Assembly: GCF_001634365.1 (NCBI RefSeq)
Contig: NZ_CP014578.1
Span: forward strand, 558,001 to 622,000
Origin: Paraburkholderia phytofirmans OLGA172
Lineage (GTDB): Bacteria > Pseudomonadota > Gammaproteobacteria > Burkholderiales > Burkholderiaceae
DNA length: 64,000 nucleotides
Direction of reading: 5' to 3'
Positions within the stretch are counted from its first letter, which is position 1. Each line of letters begins with the position of its first letter. Both the position numbers and the translations under genes were made by a program. The notes under the pieces are model-generated. The model worked only from the letters and a program-made list of their open reading frames with translations. It ran no database searches and was not told the DNA's origin. Below, one piece after another: positions 48,592-56,658 of this stretch.

Positions 48592-49875
48592 ATGTTCTTG
48601 AAGAATTACATGGCAGGCGCGGTAGCCACCGCGCTTGTTACGGCGAGCCTCGGGGCCTCGGCCGCCGACTGGTCGCTAGGCCAGATGGCGCGGCAGGCGC
48701 TGGCAACGCATCCGGAAATTGTCGGCAAGCAATATTCGCTCAACGCTGCGGAATCGAATGTGAAGGCCGCGTCGTGGCAACGCTTTCCGACCCTGGCCGT
48801 CGAAGGCGGCAAGGCCAACGACGGCAACCCACGCTTTACCGACGTCAGCCTGACGCAGCCGATCTGGGCAGGCGGCCGCATCACGGGGGGTATCGCGTCC
48901 GCCGAGGCGCAAAAGGACGCGGCCTCGGCGAGCGTCGACGAGGCGCGCGAGGATATCCTGCTGCGCGTGGCGACGGCTTACGTCGAGGCAATGCGGCAGC
49001 AGGCGCGCAAGACGATCGCCGAAAAGGAAGTGGAGCAGCATCAGCAACTGTTCGACATGATCAGCCGGCGCGTAGACGCCCAGGCGAGCGCCAGAGTGGA
49101 CCGGGATCTGGCGCAGTCCCGTCTGTACCAGGCGGACAACGATTTGTCGGCGGCAAAGCAGGCGCTTGCCACGGCGCTCTCGCAGCTCTCGCAGCTCGTC
49201 GGGCAGCGCGTGCCGGCCGTCGATGACTACAGCATCAACCAGCCGATGCCCGATTCCGTCGATACCGCGGTCGACCAGGCCACCGGCGTGTCGCCGACCC
49301 TCAGGCGGTACGATTATCAGGAAAAGGCCGCCGAAGCCGATATCACCGTGAAAAAGGCGGCCTACCTGCCGCAGGTTTCGGTGCGCTTCGACAAATTCTA
49401 CGGGCAGGATCTGATCACGCCGCAAAACACGACGCGTGGCAGCCGCGTCATGCTGGTCATCCAGGCGGAACCGGGCGCGGGCCTGTCGGCCGCAGCAGGC
49501 GTCGGCGCAGCGGTCGCCGCAAAGAACGCCGCAATCGAAGCACGCACCGCCGCGCTGCGCGACCTGCGCCTGGAGGTGTCGACCGACTGGGACGAGTATA
49601 TGGGCGCCCACGAGCGCTTCCAGAGCGCGACCCTGTCCACCGCCAGCTCTAAGGCGGTGTACGAATCGTATGTGCGCCAGTACACGATCGGCAAGAAGTC
49701 GTGGCTCGACGTAATGAATACCGTGCGGGAAGCGTCCCAGTCCGAGATGACGACGGCGGACGCCAAGGCGCAGATGACCGCCGCGGCGTTGCGGCTCGAA
49801 GTCAGGACCGGCGACACGCAGTTCCTCGACGAAGCCAGCAACGTCCCCTCCGCTCAAAACAATTCGACCCCATGA
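48592..49875 (+). CDS. TolC-family outer-membrane channel of the type I secretion system
   Basis: Outer-membrane efflux protein that would form the exit duct for the adhesin. 427 residues. Signal peptide MFLKNYMAGAVATALVTASL, likely cleaved after GASA (residue 24). Then the usual TolC-like helical repeats: YSLNAAESNVKAASWQRFPT, LTQPIWAGGRI, VATAYVEAMRQQARKTIAEK in the first half and DYQEKAAEADITVKKAAYLP, RQYTIGKKSWLDVMNTVREA in the second. An in-frame TTG at 48580 is an alternative start. It overlaps the next gene by 4 bp (ATGA), so the secretion genes form an operon. An internal piece is duplicated upstream. Confidence 0.92.
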   Translation: MFLKNYMAGAVATALVTASLGASAADWSLGQMARQALATHPEIVGKQYSLNAAESNVKAASWQRFPTLAVEGGKANDGNPRFTDVSLTQPIWAGGRITGGIASAEAQKDAASASVDEAREDILLRVATAYVEAMRQQARKTIAEKEVEQHQQLFDMISRRVDAQASARVDRDLAQSRLYQADNDLSAAKQALATALSQLSQLVGQRVPAVDDYSINQPMPDSVDTAVDQATGVSPTLRRYDYQEKAAEADITVKKAAYLPQVSVRFDKFYGQDLITPQNTTRGSRVMLVIQAEPGAGLSAAAGVGAAVAAKNAAIEARTAALRDLRLEVSTDWDEYMGAHERFQSATLSTASSKAVYESYVRQYTIGKKSWLDVMNTVREASQSEMTTADAKAQMTAAALRLEVRTGDTQFLDEASNVPSAQNNSTP

Positions 49876-51989
49876 ACCCGCTCCTCTCCGCAATCACGCT
49901 GGCTGCCAAGGCAGTCGGCCAAACCATCCCGCAAGCGCTGCTGCAAGATGTCCAGGCTGTGCTCGACGTGGGCGCCGACGCGCCGGTGCTCGAGCGGGTC
50001 AGGGCGGCCTGGCAGGCGGGCAGTCTCACCGGCGAGGTCTACGAACTCGCCGCGCCGGGCGCCGGGCAAGGTCCGTTTCTCGCGCGCGCCGCGTCGGGAG
50101 AATGGTGGGTCGTGCTGGCCCGCAACGCCGACGGCAGCTGGACCGCCCGGGCGGCGGACGGCCATGTTGCGCGGTTTGAGGGCATCGAGGGCGCCATCTG
50201 CATCGGCCTGCCCGTCGAGCGCGACGAGGCGTTCGGCGCGTCCGACCCTTCCGACCCCGCCGGCGGCCGGACGAGCGCCAGCCGTCTCGTGCTGGACGCG
50301 TTGTGGCGCAACAAGTCGCACTACATCGAAGCGATTCTGGCGACGGTGCTGACCAATATCCTCGCGATCACGACCTCGCTCTTCAGCATGCAGGTGTATG
50401 ACCGCGTGATCCCGAACCGCGGCTTCGCCACGCTCGTGGTGCTGTCGGTCGGCGTCAGCGCGGCGATCCTGCTCGAGTTGCTGCTCAAACATGTGCGCGG
50501 CCTGTCGATCGAGCGTACCGCCAAGCGCATCGACGAGAGCCTGTCGGTATGGTTTTACAACCGCCTGATCAACATACGGCTTGAGCACCGGCCTTCGTCG
50601 ATCGGCTCGCTTGCCTCACAGGTCAAGGGCTTCGAGTCGGTGCGCGCGATCCTGAGCTCGACTTCGCTGTTCGTGCTGGTCGATATCCCGTTCGCACTGC
50701 TGTTCATCCTGGTCATCGCGATGATCGGCGGCCGGCTCGTGGTGGTGCCGCTGCTGATGTTCCCGATCTCGCTCGGCGCGGGTTTGATGTTCCAGAAACA
50801 GATCGCCCACCATTCGCGGCAGAACCAGGGGCAGAGCCACCGCAAGGCCGGCTTGCTGGTGGAGTCGATCGACGGTGCGGAATCGTTCAAGGCCAACGGC
50901 GCCGACTGGTCGCTGCAGCGCCGCTGGTCGGGACTCGTCGACGATGCCGGCGCGTCTGACTACAAGGTGAAGAACTATTCCTCGCTGTCGCAGCACATGA
51001 CCGTGTCGCTGCAGCAGCTCGGCTATGTCGGGCTGGTTGCGTTCGGCGCGTATCTGGTCGCCGATAACAAGTTGACCATGGGCGCGCTGATTGCCTGCAC
51101 CATTATCAGCGGGCGGGCCATGTCGCCGATCGCGCAATTGCCTTCGACGCTGGTGCAGTGGTCCAATGCGCGCGCCGCGGCGAACGGTCTCGACAAGCTG
51201 ATCTCCCTGCCGAACGACAACGACGAGCGCGGCCATGCGCTGGTCCCGGAAATCGTCGACGGCGCGATGCGCATCGACGGTGTCAAGTTCGGTTATGGCC
51301 ACGGCGGCGACGCGGCCGTCGACATCGCGCAGCTCGACATCAAGACCGGCGAGCGGATCGGCATCATCGGCACGATCGGCTCAGGCAAGAGCACGCTGCT
51401 GAAACTGATGTCGGGCCTGTTCCGGCCCGCCGCTGGCCGGATCTCGATCAATGGCATCGACATGGCGCTGATTCTGCCTGAGGTCCTGCATGAAAAGATC
51501 GCCTATCTGCCGCAGGAGATCCGCCTGATCAGCGGCACCTTGCGCGGCAACCTGGTCCAGGGCCTGCCCGATCCCGGCGACGAACGTCTGCTCGAAGTCG
51601 CCAGGCTGACCGGACTGATGGACCTGATTACCCGGCATCCGAAGGGACTCGCACTGCCGATCACCGAAGGCGGGCGCGGCATTTCCGGCGGACAGCGGCA
51701 GTTGATCGGGCTCACGCGGCTGTTGCTGACCCGGCCCAAAGTGCTGGTGCTCGACGAGCCGACCGCGTCGATGGACGCGGTCACCGAAAAACGTATCGTC
51801 GCCGTGATCGACGCGATCGCCGCCCGCGGCACAACCGTGCTGGTCGCCACCCACAAGACGGCGCTGCTGCCGGTTACCCGGCGGCTGCTGGTGATGCGCG
51901 AAGGGCGCATTGTGATGGACGGCCCGCGCGATCAGGTCATCGACAAACTGTTCGGCACGTCGCCGGCTGCTTCTACCTCTGAGGTTTGA
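49872..51989 (+). CDS. Type I secretion ABC transporter (LapB/LssB-like permease-ATPase)
   Basis: Inner-membrane exporter that energises secretion. 705 residues from ATG 49872. An N-terminal domain of about 130 residues resembles the C39-like domain without the catalytic cysteine (inactive form used for non-cleaved giant substrates). Five to six membrane segments lie between about residues 150 and 430. The nucleotide-binding domain has Walker A GTIGSGKST (500-508), signature ISGGQRQ (604-610), and Walker B VLVLDEPTAS (624-633) followed by the H-loop VATHKTALL. Overlaps the upstream channel gene by 4 bp and the downstream adaptor frame closely. Confidence 0.94.
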   Translation: MNPLLSAITLAAKAVGQTIPQALLQDVQAVLDVGADAPVLERVRAAWQAGSLTGEVYELAAPGAGQGPFLARAASGEWWVVLARNADGSWTARAADGHVARFEGIEGAICIGLPVERDEAFGASDPSDPAGGRTSASRLVLDALWRNKSHYIEAILATVLTNILAITTSLFSMQVYDRVIPNRGFATLVVLSVGVSAAILLELLLKHVRGLSIERTAKRIDESLSVWFYNRLINIRLEHRPSSIGSLASQVKGFESVRAILSSTSLFVLVDIPFALLFILVIAMIGGRLVVVPLLMFPISLGAGLMFQKQIAHHSRQNQGQSHRKAGLLVESIDGAESFKANGADWSLQRRWSGLVDDAGASDYKVKNYSSLSQHMTVSLQQLGYVGLVAFGAYLVADNKLTMGALIACTIISGRAMSPIAQLPSTLVQWSNARAAANGLDKLISLPNDNDERGHALVPEIVDGAMRIDGVKFGYGHGGDAAVDIAQLDIKTGERIGIIGTIGSGKSTLLKLMSGLFRPAAGRISINGIDMALILPEVLHEKIAYLPQEIRLISGTLRGNLVQGLPDPGDERLLEVARLTGLMDLITRHPKGLALPITEGGRGISGGQRQLIGLTRLLLTRPKVLVLDEPTASMDAVTEKRIVAVIDAIAARGTTVLVATHKTALLPVTRRLLVMREGRIVMDGPRDQVIDKLFGTSPAASTSEV

Positions 51990-51997
51990 TTCGCTTT

Positions 51998-53161
51998 ATG
52001 TCGGACATTACACAAGAAATTCCGCGTGCACGGTGGGCGCTGACCGCATGCTGCGGGCTGGCGATTGTCGGTTTCGTCGCGTGGGCGAGCTGGGCTTCGC
52101 TCGATCAGATTACGCGAGCACAAGGGCAGGTGATCGCCAGTTCGCGTGACCAGATCATCCAGTCCCAGGAGCTGATGACCATCGACGCCGTTCTGGTCAA
52201 GGAAGGCGCGAACGTCAAGCGCGGGGAGCCGCTGGTGCGCTTCGAGCGCACTCGCACCGAGGCAGCCTATCTCGAATCGCAGAGCAAGGCGATGTCGCTC
52301 GAGGCGGAGGTGGCACGTCTGCACGCGGAAGTTTACGGCGGCACGCCGCAGTTTCCCAAGTCACTCGACGCCTATCCTGAGATCCGCTCGAACGAGGAGC
52401 TGCTGTTCCGCAAACGGCAAGCGGCGGTCGACGACGAGGTAGCGGCGATGCGCAAGTCGCTGCAATACGTGCAGGACGAACTCAACATCAACCTTCCGCT
52501 GCTGGCTTCGGGCGATGTCAGCAAGGCCGACGTGCTCAAGCTCGAGCGGCAGGTGGCCGACCTTCAGGGGCAGATTACCAACCGGCGCAACAAGTACTTG
52601 CAGGATTCGCAGACCGATCTGTCCAAGGCGCTCGAGGATCTCGCGGGCGTTGACCAGGTCGTCGCGCAGCGCAAGGACCAGCTCGACCATACGGTGATCG
52701 TTTCGCCGGTCGACGGCATTGTGCGCAACGTCCGCATCACCACGCCCGGTGGCGTGGCGCGCGCGGGCGATGAAATCATGCAGATCGTGCCGGTCGACGA
52801 CCAGTTAATCATCGAGGCTAAGGTCAAGCCGAAGGACATCGCCTTCATCAAGCCGGGGCTGCCGGCGAAGATCAAGCTGGATGCCTACGACTACACGATT
52901 TACGGCACGCTGTCGGGCACCGTAACGTACATCAGCGCGGATACGCTCAACGACGACACTCATCCCGCCAATGAGCAGCCCTCCTATCGCGTGCAGGTGA
53001 AGACAAACGAGAATGATTTTGTGCGCGCGGGCGGGCATCGGATCGACGTGCAGCCGGGTATGACGGCCACCGTGGAAATCAAGACCGGCTCGAACACCGT
53101 GCTGAAATACCTGACCAAGCCGATCACCAAGACCGTGACCGAATCGATGGGCGAGCGCTAG
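51998..53161 (+). CDS. Type I secretion membrane-fusion (HlyD-type) adaptor
   Basis: Links the ABC transporter to the outer-membrane channel across the periplasm. 387 residues from ATG 51998. One N-terminal membrane helix at about 13-35 (WALTACCGLAIVGFVAWASW), then the first lipoyl half (AQGQVIASSRDQIIQSQE), a long coiled coil (about 90-210), the second lipoyl half (DHTVIVSPVDGIVRNVRITT) and the HlyD C-terminal beta domain (VQPGMTATVEIKTGSNTVLK). An in-frame TTG at 51986 overlaps the transporter stop and may be the true start; GAGG (51981-51984) does not decide between them. Confidence 0.93.
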   Translation: MSDITQEIPRARWALTACCGLAIVGFVAWASWASLDQITRAQGQVIASSRDQIIQSQELMTIDAVLVKEGANVKRGEPLVRFERTRTEAAYLESQSKAMSLEAEVARLHAEVYGGTPQFPKSLDAYPEIRSNEELLFRKRQAAVDDEVAAMRKSLQYVQDELNINLPLLASGDVSKADVLKLERQVADLQGQITNRRNKYLQDSQTDLSKALEDLAGVDQVVAQRKDQLDHTVIVSPVDGIVRNVRITTPGGVARAGDEIMQIVPVDDQLIIEAKVKPKDIAFIKPGLPAKIKLDAYDYTIYGTLSGTVTYISADTLNDDTHPANEQPSYRVQVKTNENDFVRAGGHRIDVQPGMTATVEIKTGSNTVLKYLTKPITKTVTESMGER

Positions 53162-53221
53162 TCCGCGTCAAGCGGGCGCAGCGACACGCCCGTCGCGGTG
53201 CTCGCTCGAACCGGTCCGACT

Positions 53222-54262
53222 TTACGTCCGGTGAAACGGCTTGACCGCGCCTCGCCCGTCTTGCGCGGTGAGCCTGCGGAAATCCAGCGGCGTCATCCCA
53301 TAGGCCCGGCGGAAGGCGCGCGTGAAATCGGTGGGGCTTTTAAAGCCGAGTTCGTAGGCAATGCTTGCCACCGCCGTGTGTGGCTCGCGGGCCAGGTCAT
53401 CGGCTGCATGACGTAGCCTGAGGTGGCGGATGTAGGTGCCCACACCGCCCTCATGCTGAAACAGGCGATACAGGGTCAGGCGCGGAAGCCTCAACGCGTT
53501 CACCACGCTTTCGGGAGAAAGTGCCGCGTTGCGCCGGTTGGCCTGTATATAGCGCCTCGCTTGACCGAACATGGCCGCGCGGCCGGCTGCGCGCGCATTC
53601 CCGCTCAGGAGCGCCTGTTTGCCAAACAGTGCGATCAGCATCTGCGCACCCGAGCGGATGGCTTCGTCCGCTGCGTCGGGGCTCATTTGCGTGATGTTCT
53701 GACTGAGCGCGGTCAAATGGTTGACGATTAACCGCGTGAGCGGTGTCGTCCCGTGGATCGTGCGGCCGTGGATGGCCTCCGCATCAGGAAATTCTGCCTG
53801 CACCATCTCGCCCGGCACGAAAAGCGTGAGCACCCTGCATGCGTTGCGCTGCATCCTGATTGGTTGGTTCAAATCGAGCGCAAGCATGGTTGCCGCCGCA
53901 GGCGCGCTTTTGCGGGGCGTGGCGCGCAGCGTGATGTTCTCGACGCCGCCCTCCAGAAACACGTGAAAGGCGACGTCGCGCACCTTGTCAGTCGAAATCC
54001 GGGCCTGGGAGCGTTCGAGCACCATCGTGTCGGAGCGGCAATCGGTGAACACCAGTTGGCCAACCTGATAGCGATCAATCGAAGCCTGGAACGGCTTGTC
54101 GAGCTCCGATAGAGAGGGCAGTACATCGATCACATGGCCGACCCGATCCCGCCAGGCTAGCAGCCGCCGCTGAGGCGGTTCCGTTTGCACATCGAAGTGA
54201 CTATGGGCAATGCCGGGCTTGAGCGGCGAATGGACTTGAGTTGGGTTCGCGCCGAGGCTCAT
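53222..54262 (-). CDS. AraC-family transcription regulator
   Basis: 346 residues from ATG 54262, with AAAGGA 9 bases upstream. The N-terminal two-thirds match the AraC-binding-like sensor domain (e.g. GQLVFTDCRSDTMVLERSQA, FHVFLEGGVENITLRA). The C-terminal part holds two helix-turn-helix units: LSPESVVNALRLPRLTLYRL and VASIAYELGFKSPTDFTRAF, ending YGMTPLDFRRL. Convergent with the secretion operon (60 bp between stops). It could control the adhesin or secretion genes; ligand unknown. Direct repeats upstream suggest autoregulation. Confidence 0.92.
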   Translation of the reverse strand: MSLGANPTQVHSPLKPGIAHSHFDVQTEPPQRRLLAWRDRVGHVIDVLPSLSELDKPFQASIDRYQVGQLVFTDCRSDTMVLERSQARISTDKVRDVAFHVFLEGGVENITLRATPRKSAPAAATMLALDLNQPIRMQRNACRVLTLFVPGEMVQAEFPDAEAIHGRTIHGTTPLTRLIVNHLTALSQNITQMSPDAADEAIRSGAQMLIALFGKQALLSGNARAAGRAAMFGQARRYIQANRRNAALSPESVVNALRLPRLTLYRLFQHEGGVGTYIRHLRLRHAADDLAREPHTAVASIAYELGFKSPTDFTRAFRRAYGMTPLDFRRLTAQDGRGAVKPFHRT

Positions 54263-54566
54263 GCGGGCGGTCCTTTACGGGAAGATGTAAAGAGGGTGTG
54301 TGTGGATCAAGGTGTGGCTGAATGTAACTAAAGGTGCGTCGAAATGTAACTGGTAAATCGCTTTTGGCGAAAAACTATTTCGAAAAAATTTGGCGTCGTC
54401 TTTTCGAAGACTGGTATGCATGGTCGACACCGCTAGTAAAGGAGTCGTCCCAAGCAGAAAACCTTGACGCCGGTGCAACGGAAATGAGGGGCGACGCTGA
54501 GTACCCGCGGAACTGGCTACACACTGATCAGCAGTACTCGTCCTGACCTGACCGTCATGGGATCTA
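54263..54566. other. 304-bp region between the AraC gene and the integrase remnant
   Basis: AT-rich (e.g. runs of A and T near 54371-54395). It contains the AraC-gene promoter region and direct repeats. No convincing gene; fragments on the right may be eroded recombinase sequence. Confidence 0.6.
54321..54351. promoter_or_regulatory. AATGTAACT direct repeats, AraC-type half-sites
   Basis: AATGTAACT occurs at 54321-54329 and 54343-54351: two perfect 9-mers in the same direction, 22 bp apart (about two helical turns), 59-89 bases before the AraC-family start. This is the spacing of direct half-sites bound by AraC-type proteins, so it is a good candidate operator for autoregulation. Confidence 0.6.
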
Positions 54567-54966
54567 TTGCAACAGGTGGTCAGGACCCGGCACGATATCG
54601 CAGGTGCCCCGCGTGGGAGCGAGCGACAAGAGCCGTCGGCATTACTCGGAGGGATCCTTGGAGAAAGCCGGGCGGTCGATTCTCGACGCGGGAAGTTGTT
54701 CTATGGAAAACGTTTGCGAGGCAGCGCGGCAGTTGCAAACGACACTCTTCATGAGCTGATCGTGCAGCGTCGGTGCGTTGTCGAAGGCCTTGACCCTACG
54801 CTAGTGGTTTGGCACACGATGCGCCACACGGCGGTAACGCATTTGGTACAGGCCGGGGAACCTGCCTACCGTCAAGCGCATCAGCGGGCACAAAACACAA
54901 TCGATGGTCGAACGGTATTCGCATCAGAACGGCGAACACATACAGGCGGTGATCGGACCGGCTTGA
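54567..54966 (+). pseudogene. Frameshifted tyrosine recombinase (integrase) remnant
   Basis: The C-terminal catalytic part of a phage/island integrase is visible in two frames. Frame one contains WHTMRHTAVTHLVQAG (the HxxR motif, ATG of MRHT at 54819). From about 54859 the sequence continues in another frame as LPTVKRISGHKTQSMVERYS followed by HQNGEHIQAVIG, i.e. the GH and catalytic Tyr motifs, to a stop at 54964. A small deletion at about 54856-54860 joins the frames. The N-terminal domain is missing or eroded. It lies next to the 3' end of tRNA-Lys, the usual place for an integrase. Confidence 0.8.
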
Positions 54967-55026
54967 ACAACGAATGAAGCGCGCGTAGGCGACTGTTTTG
55001 CTGTCACGCTTCCACAGGAATTACAC

Positions 55027-55067
55027 AAAAAGGAAAGGGCTTGCGACGCTGACGCGTGCAAGCCCTT
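55027..55067 (-). terminator. Terminator of tRNA-Lys
   Basis: On the minus strand, AAGGGCTTGC (complement of 55058-55067) pairs with GCAAGCCCTT (complement of 55035-55044) across a 13-base loop, then TCCTTTTTG follows. It lies 9 bases past the tRNA 3' end. Confidence 0.85.
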
Positions 55068-55075
55068 GAATCTTT

Positions 55076-55151
55076 TGGTAGGCCGTACGGGATTCGAACC
55101 TGTGACCAACGGATTAAAAGTCCGCTGCTCTACCAGCTGAGCTAACGACCC
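55076..55151 (-). tRNA. tRNA-Lys(UUU)
   Basis: 76 nt including an encoded CCA. The acceptor arms GGGTCGT and ACGGCCT pair (first pair G-U), the D arm is GCTCAGCTGGTAGAGC, the anticodon loop is ACTTTTAA with anticodon UUU, and the T arm carries GGTTCGAATCC. A consensus promoter is upstream and a terminator downstream. Its 3' end faces the broken integrase and is the likely attachment site of the former island. Confidence 0.97.
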
Positions 55152-55165
55152 AAAAGAGAAGCGAA

Positions 55166-55195
55166 ATTATAGCGATAGGCTCTATGGGCTGTCAA
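55166..55195 (-). promoter_or_regulatory. Sigma-70 promoter of tRNA-Lys
   Basis: Perfect TTGACA (complement of 55190-55195) and TATAAT (complement of 55166-55171) with an 18-base spacer; the -10 lies 14 bases before the tRNA 5' end. Confidence 0.9.
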
Positions 55196-55235
55196 CCCAT
55201 GGCGGTTCGTCGAGTTGTCCGCACTTCGAATAGTG

Positions 55236-55267
55236 AAAAAGCCCGAGTTCACACTACTCGGGCTTTT
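55236..55267 (-). terminator. Terminator of the tol-pal operon
   Basis: AAAAGCCCGAGT (complement of 55256-55267) pairs with ACTCGGGCTTTT (complement of 55237-55248) around a 7-base loop, a 12-bp stem ending in five T residues on the minus strand. It lies about 80 bases past the cpoB stop. Confidence 0.9.
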
Positions 55268-55347
55268 CAGCGAGAGGCCGCGCGCGGCCGTTGATTTGGA
55301 AGCTGCGCAGCCACTGCGCGTTACGGCAACTGCTAAACCGTATACGA

Positions 55348-56106
55348 CTACTTGATCTGCGACAGCTTGCTCTGAGCCGATTGCGCGACGTCCGAGCCGC
55401 TGTACTGCGCGACGATCTGCTCCAGCGTCTTTTTAGCCGCAGCCTTCTGGCCTTGCTCTAGCTGATTGTTCGCAATCGCGAGCAGCGCTTCCGGTGCGCG
55501 CGGATGTTGCGGGTAGTTCTTCACCACACCTTGCCACGTCGCCGTCGAGCCCTTGTAGTCACGCAGTGCATACAACGCGTTGCCGAGCCAGTACTGCGCG
55601 GTCGGCTGGTAAGGGCTGTTCGGATACTTGGAGATGAAGCTGCGGAACGACGCCGCCGCATTCTTGAAGTCGCCGTTGCGGAACTGCTGTGAAGCCGCAT
55701 TGAACGAATCCGTTTCACCCGGCTGCACCTCGCCCGGGACCCCGTCCACCGTCTGTTGCTGTGGCTCGAATTTCTTCAGCCGCGTGTCCAGATCGGTGTA
55801 GTAGTCCTTCTGCTGTTTTTGCAGCGTGGTGAGTTGGTTGCCCATATCTTCGTTCTGCCCACGCAACGTCGCGACCTGCTGATTCAGCTGATCGAGACGG
55901 TTGGACTGATCGAGGATCGTGCGCTGCGCGGCCGACAGTTGGCTCGACAGGCTATCGGTCTTCGAACGCAGATCGAGAATGGCCTGACGGGCCTGATCGT
56001 CGTCGAACATGCCCGCATGCGCGGGCACAGCCGCGAAGGCCGTGCCCGCGACGCAGGCCGCTGCGGCAAACCGCAGCCAGGAGAAACGATGCGTCATTCG
56101 GCTCAT
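55348..56106 (-). CDS. cpoB: Cell division coordinator CpoB (YbgF)
   Basis: Periplasmic protein that links Tol-Pal with peptidoglycan synthesis during division. 252 residues from ATG 56106 (a GTG directly before and an ATG four codons later are alternatives). Signal peptide ending VPAHA|GMF; then a coiled-coil segment (LRSKTDSLSSQLSAAQRTIL) and three TPR-like repeats (FNAASQQFRNGDFKNAAASF, YWLGNALYALRDYKGSTATW, EALLAIANNQLEQGQKAAAK). Last gene of the tol-pal operon, 10 bp after pal. Confidence 0.95.
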   Translation of the reverse strand: MSRMTHRFSWLRFAAAACVAGTAFAAVPAHAGMFDDDQARQAILDLRSKTDSLSSQLSAAQRTILDQSNRLDQLNQQVATLRGQNEDMGNQLTTLQKQQKDYYTDLDTRLKKFEPQQQTVDGVPGEVQPGETDSFNAASQQFRNGDFKNAAASFRSFISKYPNSPYQPTAQYWLGNALYALRDYKGSTATWQGVVKNYPQHPRAPEALLAIANNQLEQGQKAAAKKTLEQIVAQYSGSDVAQSAQSKLSQIK

Positions 56107-56116
56107 CACCCGTTAC

Positions 56117-56626
56117 TTACTGTTGGTACACGAGGTCGGCGCGGCGGTTTTGTGCCCACGACGATTCGTCATGACCGGTCGCTTGCGGCTTTTCCTTGCC
56201 CAGGCTCACGGCTTCCATTTGCGAGTCCGTCACACCCATCAGCGACAGCGAGCGGCGCACAGCTTCAGCACGCTTCTGGCCGAGTGCCAGGTTGTACTCG
56301 CTGGTGCCGCGTTCGTCGGTGTTGCCCTGGATCAGGACGTGACGCTGCGGATGGCTCTTCAGGTATTGCGCATGTTGTTGCAGCAGCGATTGATAGTCGT
56401 CCTTGACCGAGTAGCTGTCGAAGTCGAAGTAGATGCTGCGCTTGGCGAGCGGGCTGTTCGGGTCGTTCAGCGGATCGACGTTGACCTGAGCGACATCGGT
56501 CGGATTCGGTTGCGTCGAAACTGCACCACCCTTGTTAGCGTTTTCGTCGAGCTTGACGCCCGAGTGACATGCGGCCAGCGCACCGACCATCAATACGGCA
56601 AATGCGAAACGAAGTTTTGACATCAT
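56117..56626 (-). CDS. pal: Peptidoglycan-associated lipoprotein Pal
   Basis: Outer-membrane lipoprotein that binds peptidoglycan and TolB/TolA. 169 residues: a signal with lipobox LAAC (Cys20), a Pro/Asn-rich linker, and the OmpA-like domain (IYFDFDSYSVKDDYQSLLQQ, VLIQGNTDERGTSEYNLALG, QKRAEAVRRSL). 32 bp after tolB. Confidence 0.98.
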   Translation of the reverse strand: MMSKLRFAFAVLMVGALAACHSGVKLDENANKGGAVSTQPNPTDVAQVNVDPLNDPNSPLAKRSIYFDFDSYSVKDDYQSLLQQHAQYLKSHPQRHVLIQGNTDERGTSEYNLALGQKRAEAVRRSLSLMGVTDSQMEAVSLGKEKPQATGHDESSWAQNRRADLVYQQ

Positions 56627-56658
56627 TTTGTTACTCTCCTTGTGTTATTGCATCAACA

